Shown: positions 1 to 7,166 of the stretch, one piece after another | Layout: the number at the start of each line of letters is the position of its first letter | Position numbering within the stretch: the stretch's first letter is position 1 | NCBI RefSeq assembly: GCF_033406955.1 | Contig: NZ_CP137734.1 | Coordinates: 4,154,001-4,218,000 of the forward strand | DNA from: Streptomyces violaceoruber | Lineage (GTDB): Bacteria; Actinomycetota; Actinomycetes; Streptomycetales; Streptomycetaceae | Length of the DNA: 64,000 bases | Direction of reading: 5' to 3' | Notes under the pieces: model-generated | Databases searched by the model: none | Seen by the model: the letters and a program-made list of their open reading frames with translations, nothing else | What the model was told of the DNA's origin: nothing | Position numbers and translations under genes: made by a program

Positions 1-134
1 CGGGCCGTCAGAGCACCATAAGCGGTTGCTGTGGGTCCCCGACTGTCCTTTACATAGGTCATCCAAGACTAAACGGACACATTGTCCTTTCCGCCGATGG
101 CACGTCTACCCGCCCGCGGTGGCACCATGACGCG

Positions 135-962
135 GTGACCCACGCACGACAGCACCGGATCCAGGTCGTCGCCCACCGCGGTGCCTCCGAGGAGGCGCCC
201 GAGCACACGCTGGCCGCATACCGGAAGGCGATCGAGGACGGGGCAGACGCCCTGGAGTGCGATGTGCGCCTGACCGCCGACGGCCACCTCGTCTGCGTCC
301 ACGACTGGCGCGTCAACCGTACGTCGAACGGCCGCGGCGCGGTGTCCGCGCTGGAGCTCGCCGACCTCGCCGCCCTGGACTTCGGCGCCCGCCGGACCCG
401 GGAGTTCTGGCGCACCCGCGACGAGCAGCCCGACTGGGAGCACCGGCCCGAGGACCGGGAGGAGACCTCCGTCCTGACCCTGGAGCGCCTGCTGCAACTG
501 GTCGCCGACGCGGGGCGGCGCGTGGAGCTGGCCATCGAGACCAAGCACCCGACCCGCTGGGCGGGGCAGGTGGAGGAGCGGCTGCTGCTGCTCCTGAAGC
601 GGTTCGGACTCGACGCCCCGGACTCGGCCGAGGACTCCCCGGTGCGGGTGATGAGCTTCTCGGCGCGCTCCCTGCACCGGGTGCGGGCCGCGTCGCCGAC
701 GCTGCCGACGGTCTATCTGATGCAGTTCGTCTCGCCCCGGCTGCGCGACGGGCGGCTGCCCGCGGGTGTCCGGATCGCGGGCCCCTCGATGCGGATCGTG
801 CGCAATCACCCGGCCTACATCGAGCGCCTGAAGCGGGCCGGCCACCAGGTGCACGTGTGGACGGTGAACGAGACCGCCGACGTGGATCTCTGCTCCGACC
901 TGGGCGTGGACGCCATCATCACCAACCGGCCGCGCGCGGTCCTGGACCACCTCGGCCGCTGA
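135..962 (+). CDS. Glycerophosphodiester phosphodiesterase (GDPD family)
   Basis: Hydrolyses glycerophosphodiesters to glycerol-3-phosphate and an alcohol. The 275-residue product is a single GDPD TIM barrel. The N-terminal catalytic motif has H14-R15, followed by E41 and D43 as metal ligands and H56 as the likely general acid. A later IETKHP stretch is also typical of the family, and the C-terminal VHVWTVNE segment is a GDPD hallmark. The GTG at 135 is used because the nearby ATG at 127 runs straight into a stop. No signal peptide is visible, so the enzyme is probably cytoplasmic. The gene stands alone: the next gene is on the same strand but more than 200 bp away. Family assignment is firm; the substrate is not known. 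Confidence 0.93.
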   Translation: MTHARQHRIQVVAHRGASEEAPEHTLAAYRKAIEDGADALECDVRLTADGHLVCVHDWRVNRTSNGRGAVSALELADLAALDFGARRTREFWRTRDEQPDWEHRPEDREETSVLTLERLLQLVADAGRRVELAIETKHPTRWAGQVEERLLLLLKRFGLDAPDSAEDSPVRVMSFSARSLHRVRAASPTLPTVYLMQFVSPRLRDGRLPAGVRIAGPSMRIVRNHPAYIERLKRAGHQVHVWTVNETADVDLCSDLGVDAIITNRPRAVLDHLGR

Positions 963-1176
963 TTCGTCCACGGCTCTTGACCCGGCGGCCCGGCTGGCCC
1001 ATTCTCCGGTCTCGGCCACACCGACCAGATCCAGCCAGGTGACTACAGGGAGTGCTCCGGCGCGTTCGGTACGTGTTCGACCGTGTCGAATGCGTCACCG
1101 TGCGGGGTTCGGCCGGTTTCCGGCTCAGGGCGATGGGGCATCCACACCGTGGCGTGGGGCGAAGGAGGTCTCGGGG

Positions 1177-1728
1177 GTGGCGTTGGTGGTGGCACAGGAA
1201 GTGCCCACGTCGTCGAGCATGGCCGTGCCCCATGGCCCTGCGGGCGTGGGGGAAGCGAGACACCGCATGCGTGATCAGTTGCGCAGGGGTGGCGTGGCGG
1301 AATCGGTCATCGACGACGCCGTACTGGTCCTTTCCGAACTGCTGAGCAATGCGTGCAAGCACGGCCGCCCGCTGGGCGACGCCCTGGCCGGGGACGGCGA
1401 CGTCCGGGCCGCGTGGCAGGTGGACGCGGGCGGCCGGCTGCTCGTGGAGGTCACGGACGGAGGCGGCCCGACCCGCCCGGCTCCGGCGACCCCTTCGGTC
1501 ACCGCGCACGGCGGCCGGGGGCTGAACATCATCACGGCGCTCGCCGACGACTGGGGCGTACGGGACGACGCCCGCGGGGAAGTCACGGTCTGGGTCGTCG
1601 TCCACGACGACGTGCACGACCCCGACGCCGGGCACCGGCGCGACGACTTCGCCGCCCGGATCTCGGCACCCGCGGTGTCGGAGATCCCCGGCCTGGACTT
1701 CGCCGACGCCTTCGACGACCTGGGATGA
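1177..1728 (+). CDS. ATP-binding protein, anti-sigma (RsbW/SpoIIAB-like) kinase fold
   Basis: A 183-residue single-domain HATPase_c_2 protein. It shows an N-box (ELLSNACKHG, N58), a G1-type DGGG segment and a GGRGLNII G2 box. Streptomyces has many such proteins; known members bind sigma factors or anti-anti-sigma factors, but the partner here cannot be inferred. The frame is open further upstream (to 1039). GTG 1177 is chosen because GGAGG at 1164-1168 sits 8 nt before it and the domain begins soon after. The stop codon (1726-1728) lies inside the first unit of a 30-bp repeat tract. An acidic tail of about 40 residues follows the ATPase fold. No sigma factor gene is adjacent. Confidence 0.82.
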   Translation: MALVVAQEVPTSSSMAVPHGPAGVGEARHRMRDQLRRGGVAESVIDDAVLVLSELLSNACKHGRPLGDALAGDGDVRAAWQVDAGGRLLVEVTDGGGPTRPAPATPSVTAHGGRGLNIITALADDWGVRDDARGEVTVWVVVHDDVHDPDAGHRRDDFAARISAPAVSEIPGLDFADAFDDLG

Positions 1729-2190
1729 CCGGCCTCCCTACGGGAGGACCTGGGGCGACCGGCCTCCCGGCGGGACGACCCGGGGTGACCGGCCTACCGA
1801 CACGACGACCTGGAGTGACCGGCCTACCGACGACCCGTGGGCCCACCCGCCGGTCGACGCCCGAGGGCGACCCGCCGTACGACGCCCGAGGGCGACCCGC
1901 CGTACGACGGCGAAGGGCGACCGGCTGCCCAGGAGCCCGAGCGGTCCGGCCGTTCGACGGCCCGAGCCGACCCACCTCTCGACGACCGGGGCACACCCGC
2001 CCCCGACGGCCGAGGCCCCCCCCGACGGCCGGATCCGACCCACCGTGCGGCGACCCGGGCCCGCCCTCCTCTCCACGGCCGAGGCCGACCCACCCTTCCA
2101 CGGCCGAGGACGACCCACCCCTCCACGGCCGGATCCGACCCGTCGTGCGCCGGGCCGGGGTCGTCCCGTTCGACGGTCCGGGCCGACCTC
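1725..2190. repeat. Degenerate 30-bp and 25-bp tandem repeat tract
   Basis: Four 30-bp units, marked by GACCGGCCT at 1727, 1757, 1787 and 1817, are followed by a 25-bp family with starts at 1855, 1880, 1905, 1955 and 1980, and again at 2072, 2097 and 2122. Units between these are more diverged, with spacings of 19-25 bp. The 25-bp units share a core close to CGACGGCCGAGGGCGACCCA. The 617 bp between the flanking genes is mostly this tract. A frame starting at ATG 1725 (overlapping the previous stop) stays open to 2321 and would encode TGLP-containing decapeptides. However, 25 bp is not a multiple of three and CGA codons are abundant, so I regard it as non-coding. Confidence 0.85.
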
Positions 2191-2243
2191 TTCGACGCCC
2201 CCGCCCGGCCCGGCGGCCCGCGTTCCGTGTGGGGCGGGGCGAG

Positions 2244-2252
2244 TTGTCCACA
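2244..2252 (+). promoter_or_regulatory. Isolated DnaA box (TTGTCCACA)
   Basis: A perfect match to the Streptomyces DnaA box form TTGTCCACA, about 95 bp upstream of the SEC-C protein gene. It is a single box, so chance occurrence cannot be excluded, but it fits the pattern of DnaA boxes elsewhere in this window. Confidence 0.4.
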
Positions 2253-2345
2253 GGCGGCCCGTCGTCCATAGGGTCCCGTCGACCGGTGCGGGAACGGCTA
2301 GGCTCGCGCCCGTACGAGTAGAGCCGTAACCGGGAGACACCCACG

Positions 2346-3311
2346 ATGGCCAAGAAGCGACCCCAGACCAAGGCCAAGCGGCCCCAGCTCGACGATGCCG
2401 AGGTCCCGGTCGTCGGTGCCCGCGAGCCCTGCCCCTGCGGCAGCGGCCGCCGGTACAAGGCCTGTCACGGCCGGACCGCCGCACAGGCCACGACCGCGCT
2501 GGTGCAGCGCCCGTTCGAGGGGCTGGCCGGTGAGTGCGACTGGGTGGCGCTGCGGGAGCTGGTGCCGGCGGCCACGGTCGAGCTGACCCTGCGGGACGGG
2601 CTGCCCGAGGGCGTCCCCTCCGTCACGCTGGCCACGGTGCTGCCGATGGCCTGGCCCGCACTGCGCCGCGACGACGGCTCGGTCCTGCTCGGCCTGCAGA
2701 ACGACACGGCGTCCGGCGACATCAGCCGCGACCTCGCCGACACCCTCGCGCGTGCGCTGACCGCCGACCCGGGCACCCCGGTGCAGGGTCGCCGCGCGCC
2801 GGCCGACGGTCCGCGATTGCAGGACCTGCTCGCCCCCGAGGGTGCCTTCGAGCCGGAGGTGCACTCGGGCTTCGAGTTCTGGGTGCCGGACCCGGAGAAC
2901 GCCACGCCGGACGTCACCGCCTCCCTGGAGCGGGCCAACGCCGCGGCCATCCCGACCGTCCGGCTGCAAGGGGTCGACGCCGCCTACTGGTGCGAGACCC
3001 CGGACAAGAACCACCTGCGCTGGGTCATGCCGCACGAGGAGGAGCGGCTTCTGGACGCTCTGGCCCGGCTGCACGCGGCGGGCCGGTCGTCGCTCGGCGA
3101 GGGCACCCGCCTCGTCGGCTCCTTCCGCGCCCACGGTCTTACGGTGCCGGTGTGGGACCTGCCGAGCGAGGTCACCGCGCAGGACATCGAGAAGCCGGCC
3201 GCGGAGTTCGCCGAGCGGCTCGCCGAGGCGCTGGCCACGGATGCTCCGCTCACGCACGACGAGCGCCGGGCGCGCGGCGGACTGACCAACCGACAGGTCA
3301 CTCTCAGCTGA
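2346..3311 (+). CDS. DUF5926-type protein with N-terminal SEC-C zinc motif
   Basis: A 321-residue protein with a lysine-rich N-terminus and a SEC-C zinc-binding motif, CPCGSGRRYKACHG, with C29, C31, C40 and H41 as ligands. The same motif is found at the C-terminus of SecA, where it contacts SecB or phospholipid, but here it is fused to an unrelated domain of about 270 residues that I associate with the actinobacterial DUF5926 family. Function is unknown. A purine-rich GGGAG lies upstream of ATG 2346. The gene is followed by a 10-bp hairpin, so it is likely monocistronic. No signal peptide or membrane segment is seen. Confidence 0.85.
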   Translation: MAKKRPQTKAKRPQLDDAEVPVVGAREPCPCGSGRRYKACHGRTAAQATTALVQRPFEGLAGECDWVALRELVPAATVELTLRDGLPEGVPSVTLATVLPMAWPALRRDDGSVLLGLQNDTASGDISRDLADTLARALTADPGTPVQGRRAPADGPRLQDLLAPEGAFEPEVHSGFEFWVPDPENATPDVTASLERANAAAIPTVRLQGVDAAYWCETPDKNHLRWVMPHEEERLLDALARLHAAGRSSLGEGTRLVGSFRAHGLTVPVWDLPSEVTAQDIEKPAAEFAERLAEALATDAPLTHDERRARGGLTNRQVTLS

Positions 3312-3333
3312 CGCACAGCCGCACCGCCCGCCC

Positions 3334-3357
3334 CCGGCTGACCGACCGGTCAGCCGG
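3334..3357 (+). terminator. Hairpin after the SEC-C gene
   Basis: Ten-bp perfect stem (3334-3343 with 3348-3357) and a 4-nt loop, 22 bp after the stop codon at 3311. No U-run follows, as is common for Streptomyces terminators. Confidence 0.65.
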
Positions 3358-3426
3358 AGCGGCGGTCCGTGGACGGGTGACACCGGTCACAACTCCCGGT
3401 AAAGACAGGCCAGTCGGTGACCGGAA

Positions 3427-3523
3427 AACAGGAGATCGAATTTGCTAACCGCCGATCTCTTGTTACCGTTCGAGTAGCCCGGTTGCTGGTGCATCCCCCG
3501 TCGCCAGCAACCGGGTCTTTTCC
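3427..3523 (+). other. Two consecutive 12-bp hairpins, the second terminator-like
   Basis: Hairpin 1 pairs 3427-3438 with 3453-3464 (12 bp, one G-U as RNA) around a 14-nt loop. Hairpin 2 pairs 3478-3489 with 3504-3515 (12 bp, perfect), again with a 14-nt loop, and is followed by TCTTTTCCT, a U-rich tract on the plus strand. The pair lies between convergent genes. It could be a strong terminator, or a small RNA ending in hairpin 2. No promoter could be assigned with confidence. Confidence 0.55.
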
Positions 3524-3556
3524 TGCCCCCGGTCGCACACGCGCCGCAGTCGCCGG

Positions 3557-4222
3557 TCAACTCCCCGTTCCCGCAGGGTGGTTGCTCTCACCCTCCGCAC
3601 CGCTCCCGGCACGCAGCAGCAGCGGCCCGTACCCGGCCAGGCGCGCGAACTCCGCGACCGCGGAGTACCCCGCCAACCCGCCGCGGCCCGCGCCGCCGGT
3701 GCTCTCCGGCGGCGTCTCGCAGGAGCCCGGCTCGTCCTCGGCGCCCACCGCACAGCGCATCCGCACGCTGCGCCCGTTGGGCCCCATGAGGCTCAGTACG
3801 CTCTCGAGCGGGCCGCCGGTGGCGTTGCGGTAGTAGGTCCGCGCCCAGGTCTCCGCACCCCGGGCCAGGACACAGGTCTGCGCCTCGACGCCCGCGGGGG
3901 AGGTGAGTTCGGGGCCGCAGCGCGCGGCAAGCGCCGGGCCGGGCGGCAGCGGCGAACGGACGGGGGCGGCCCCCTCCGTGGCCGGCACCGCGGACGCCTT
4001 GCCGTCACCGCCCCGGGCGAGGAGCGGGACCGTCACCGCGGGCTCCCCGTCCGTGCCGTCGCCCGGCGGCCCCGCGGACGCCACCGCGAACGGCAGTACG
4101 ACCGCACACACCACGATCCCCGCGAGCCCGTACAGACGGATCCGCCGTCGGTCCGGCCCACCGCGGCACGTCCCGGCGCGCTGCGGTCCGACGGCACGGT
4201 GCTCCCCTGCATGAAGCGGCAT
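3557..4222 (-). CDS. Hypothetical single-pass membrane/exported protein
   Basis: A 221-residue protein I do not recognise. A basic N-terminus of about 28 residues is followed by one hydrophobic segment (about 30-50, IRLYGLAGIVVCAVVLPFAV). A Pro/Ala/Gly-rich linker leads to a C-terminal domain with four cysteines (in RCGPEL, AQTCVLARG, MRCAVGAE and PGSCETPP) that could form disulfides outside the cell. N-in, C-out topology is inferred from the positive charges before the membrane segment. It is downstream of the PrimPol-like gene on the same strand with a 55-bp gap, so the two may be co-transcribed. Confidence 0.72.
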   Translation of the reverse strand: MPLHAGEHRAVGPQRAGTCRGGPDRRRIRLYGLAGIVVCAVVLPFAVASAGPPGDGTDGEPAVTVPLLARGGDGKASAVPATEGAAPVRSPLPPGPALAARCGPELTSPAGVEAQTCVLARGAETWARTYYRNATGGPLESVLSLMGPNGRSVRMRCAVGAEDEPGSCETPPESTGGAGRGGLAGYSAVAEFARLAGYGPLLLRAGSGAEGESNHPAGTGS

Positions 4223-4277
4223 GGGGCGGACGATAACGACCGAGGGCGGGCGCGGACCCGGCGCGCGCCGGGCACGC

Positions 4278-4943
4278 CTACAACTCGGGCGCGCTCACAC
4301 CCGTACGAGTGAGGGCGTCGACCACCGCGTCCACCACGGCCTCCACGTCGGGCACCCAGGGCGAGGCGGAGCCGGGCAACGGCGCCCGTTCCCAGCGGAC
4401 GGTGCCGGTGCCGGTCTCGGACGGGGGCAGCGCGAGGTAGCCGCCCTCGCCGTGGAAGCGCAGGGAGCCGGGGACGAAGTCCTTGGCGTAGAGCAGCTCC
4501 CCCAGCTGCTCCATGGAGTAGGGCCTCACCAGCAGCGACCAGCGCGAGGGCGAGGCGACGACCGGGCCGAGCCGGAGCCCGGCGCGGTCGAGCGCGGCGA
4601 GGGCGTGGGCGGCCGGCAGGGCGGGCAGGGAGACGGCACACGGGGCGCCGCCCCCGGTGGCCAGGACGATCGGCGCGGTCGGCCGGTTGGCCCACCACCA
4701 GCGCACCATGCGCGCATCGGTGGTCGCCGCGAGGAGACCGGGGTCGAAGGGATGAGCGCCCGGCACCGTGCACTCGGGGTCGGGGCAGCCGCAGCGCGAC
4801 CGCGACCGCGGGTCCGGCGCCGCGCCCGGGAGTACGGGCCACTGCCATTGTGTCGCGTAGGTCAGGGCCGCGCCGATCAGCTCAGGCTGCCCGTCGTCGT
4901 GCTGGGACAGGAGCCTGCGTCGCCTTCCGAGGATCTCGCGCAT
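4278..4943 (-). CDS. Bifunctional DNA primase/polymerase (PrimPol-like) domain protein
   Basis: A 221-residue protein resembling the archaeo-eukaryotic primase/polymerase (PrimPol) domain family annotated in many Streptomyces core genomes. Its N-terminal half carries a cysteine-rich stretch (CGCPDPEC) followed by GAHPFD, and a WWWANRPTAPIVLATG segment typical of the family. The usual acidic catalytic pair of active primases is not obvious, so enzymatic activity is doubtful. No helicase or plasmid gene is nearby, which suggests a domesticated core protein, not a mobile-element primase. Start at ATG 4943; divergent from the PP2C gene across a region of about 500 bp. Confidence 0.72.
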   Translation of the reverse strand: MREILGRRRRLLSQHDDGQPELIGAALTYATQWQWPVLPGAAPDPRSRSRCGCPDPECTVPGAHPFDPGLLAATTDARMVRWWWANRPTAPIVLATGGGAPCAVSLPALPAAHALAALDRAGLRLGPVVASPSRWSLLVRPYSMEQLGELLYAKDFVPGSLRFHGEGGYLALPPSETGTGTVRWERAPLPGSASPWVPDVEAVVDAVVDALTRTGVSAPEL

Positions 4944-5454
4944 GAGCGCTCGTTCCTTTCCGTTGCACGCCTGGCAACACCGTGGTCACTTCACACCATG
5001 TGTCGATCACTTCGCTGTGCGTTGCTGGTGGCGCATCACACCCCTGCCGAGCGGCGTTCCCACGAGGAACACCTCCGCCAAGGGCAAGGGAAACCCCTGT
5101 GGGTCGAGCACGGTCGAGCACTGACTTCGTGACGGTACCGGCCACCGCGTCTGGCAAAAGCAACGGCGTGGCGCGGGGGTGGCGAAGTCTGGCGTTTTGC
5201 CGTCGCGCGTATTTCTCTTCGCCTCCGCCACGGGAGGATGGGGCACGGTCGTCGGTGGATAGGACGCCCGGGTCCGTCGCCGGGTTCCAGGTGGTCCCCA
5301 ACCACCCCCGGCCTTCTCCGAGTACGTACCCATCACGACCGCTGTGACGCTCCGTGAAGCACCCCCAGTCGACCGCAACAAGGTGTCCTCTGGGGCAGTT
5401 TCAAGCCAATTTCGCTTTTCCGCAAGGGGTCGAGAAGGAGGCCGCTCGCACCTC
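4944..5454. other. Intergenic region between PrimPol-like and PP2C genes
   Basis: No convincing gene. Base composition is less GC-rich than the surroundings, as expected for a divergent promoter region. It contains GTTCC-cacga-GGAAC (5056-5070) as a small inverted repeat and a CCTCCGCCACGGGAGG hairpin near 5222-5237. No promoter hexamers are clear enough to call. Confidence 0.5.
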
Positions 5455-5574
5455 ATGGACACCAGGAATCCCGGCAGGACAATGCTGGACATCCCCTTAC
5501 GAGTGCGTGTACATGTGGAGACACTGCTGGCGGCGCAGAATGACATGGGGGTTTGCGATGCTTTTGAGCAGTAA
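5455..5574 (+). pseudogene. Probable severed N-terminus of the downstream PP2C phosphatase
   Basis: A short reading frame in the same frame as the PP2C gene at 5599. It can start at ATG 5455 (GGAGG at 5437-5441) or, more likely, at ATG 5482, and encodes MLDIPLRVRVHVETLLAAQN and onwards to DAFEQ before TAA at 5572-5574. If TAA were TAC the frame would continue through APVGRPDA into the phosphatase. From memory, Streptomyces orthologues begin with nearly this sequence and a Tyr at the stop position; this was not checked. Codon 6 of the 5482 frame is TTA (5497-5499), the rare bldA-read codon. Alternatives are a regulatory leader peptide or a sequencing error. Confidence 0.55.
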
Positions 5575-5598
5575 GCGCCGGTCGGGAGGCCGGACGCC

Positions 5599-7032
5599 AT
5601 GAACGCCCCGCACCCTGCGAAAGTGGCCGGAATCGATTCAACGGTCCCGGCTCCCGCACACACTGTCGCGCCCGCCGCCGCGGGCACCTCCCCGGCGGCC
5701 GAGTCCCGCACGGCGGACGCCGCAGCCGTCACGGACGCCTCGGGCACCCCTTGTGCCCCCGGCGCCCTGCTCCAGGACCGGCTCGCCGGCTGGGTCTCGG
5801 ACCTCACGACCCTGCACGAACTGACCGAACGCCTGGTCCATACGGGCACCCTCGCCGAGGGCCTCCAGGAAGTGCTGCGCGCCGGAGCCGCCCTAGTCGG
5901 GGCCCGCCGCGGGCTCGTCGTACTGGAACCGGCCGACGGCCTCGGCCCCGACACCACCGTCGGTCTCGGACTCGCCCGCGCCGATCTCGGCCACATCGAG
6001 ACCGTGCCCCGAAGTGCCCTGCCCCACGGGCGGATTCTGGACGGACCGCCGGTCGACGAGGACGGCATCGCCGAACCCGACCTGCTCGCCGAGAAGACCC
6101 TCGACCCCCGCCACCGCGAGGTCGCCGCCCGCCTCGGCTACGCCGCCAGCTACGCCCTTCCTCTGTCCGCCGAGGGCACCCCGCGCCTCGGCGCCGCCGT
6201 CTGGCTCTACGACGAGCCCGCCGAACCGGGAGAACGGCAGCGTCACCTCGCCGGCCTGTACGTCCGGTACGCCGCCCCGCACCTGGCACGCCTCCTGGAG
6301 GTCGAGCGCACCCGCACGTCCATGGCGACAATGGCCGAGGAACTGCTGCCCTCCCGGCTGCCCCGGGTGCCCGGTGTGCAGCTCGCCGCCCGGCACCGCA
6401 CCGGCCCGCTCGGCGGAGGCGACTGGTACGACGCGCTGCCGCTGCCGGACGCGGCGCTCGGCCTCTCCGTCGGGTCCGTCACCGGGTCGGGGCCCAGCGC
6501 GGTCGCGGCGATGGGCCGGCTGCGCGCCTCGCTGCGGGCGTACGCCGTGATGGAGGGCGAGGACCCGGTCGCCGTCCTGTCCGACCTGGAGCTGCTGCTG
6601 CGGCTCACCGAGCCGGCCCGCTCGGCCACCGCGCTGTTCGGCTACTGCGAGCCCGCGCTGCGCCGGATCACCCTGGCCGGCGCCGGGCACAGCCCGCCCC
6701 TGCTGATCGGGGAGCGGCGCACCGAGTTCGTCGAGACCTCCCTCTCCGCGCCGCTCGGCATGCTCGCCTGCTGGGAGGCGCCCAGCGTCGAGCTCCAGGC
6801 CGAACCCGGAGAGACGGTTCTGCTCTACACCGACGGGCTGCTGCACCGCACCGGCGACCGGGCCGACCGCGCCTTCGCCCGGCTGCACGCCGCGGCGGCC
6901 GGCGTCCCCCGGGCCGCCCGGCAGGACCCGGACGCGGTCGTCGAGCACGTGCTGCGCACGGTGCTGCCCGACGGGAAGGCGGAGGCGGACTCCGAGGAGG
7001 ACGTCGTCCTGCTGGCCGTCAGGTTCGAATAG
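5599..7032 (+). CDS. GAF-PP2C (SpoIIE-type) phosphatase, possibly degenerate
   Basis: A 477-residue protein: a disordered Ala/Pro-rich N-terminus (1-60), a GAF domain (about 70-235) and a SpoIIE/PP2C_SIG domain (about 245-477). Such proteins usually dephosphorylate anti-sigma-factor antagonists. The metal-site GGDWYD motif is present (D275, D278), and a C-terminal Asp in EEDVVLL (D468) is kept. The second motif reads GSVTGSG (292-298) where active enzymes have GDVxGHG, so a metal-binding Asp is replaced by Ser293. ATG 5599 has GGGAGG at 5584-5589 and overlaps a TGA in another frame. An upstream in-frame fragment suggests the original start was further 5'. Activity is uncertain. Confidence 0.85.
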   Translation: MNAPHPAKVAGIDSTVPAPAHTVAPAAAGTSPAAESRTADAAAVTDASGTPCAPGALLQDRLAGWVSDLTTLHELTERLVHTGTLAEGLQEVLRAGAALVGARRGLVVLEPADGLGPDTTVGLGLARADLGHIETVPRSALPHGRILDGPPVDEDGIAEPDLLAEKTLDPRHREVAARLGYAASYALPLSAEGTPRLGAAVWLYDEPAEPGERQRHLAGLYVRYAAPHLARLLEVERTRTSMATMAEELLPSRLPRVPGVQLAARHRTGPLGGGDWYDALPLPDAALGLSVGSVTGSGPSAVAAMGRLRASLRAYAVMEGEDPVAVLSDLELLLRLTEPARSATALFGYCEPALRRITLAGAGHSPPLLIGERRTEFVETSLSAPLGMLACWEAPSVELQAEPGETVLLYTDGLLHRTGDRADRAFARLHAAAAGVPRAARQDPDAVVEHVLRTVLPDGKAEADSEEDVVLLAVRFE

Positions 7033-7166
7033 CGGACACTGACGCCCCGCACGCCACGCATAACGGACGGTAGCGCACGGGGCGTAACAGGCCCTTCGGC
7101 CCTGGGCCCCCTTCCGTACGACCGTACGATGGGGGGTGGTCCAGTGCCGTATCGAGGAGGATGACC

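Noticed and set aside
1725..2190. CRISPR array
   Set aside because: Repeats are head-to-tail without unique spacers, and there are no cas genes.
1725..2321. Open frame of 198 codons beginning with ATGA coupling and TGLP repeats
   Set aside because: The 25-bp repeat unit breaks frame conservation, CGA codons are frequent and third-position GC is too low for a Streptomyces gene.
4278..4943. Integrated plasmid element because of the PrimPol-like domain
   Set aside because: No replication, transfer or integrase genes around it, and the neighbours are core genes.
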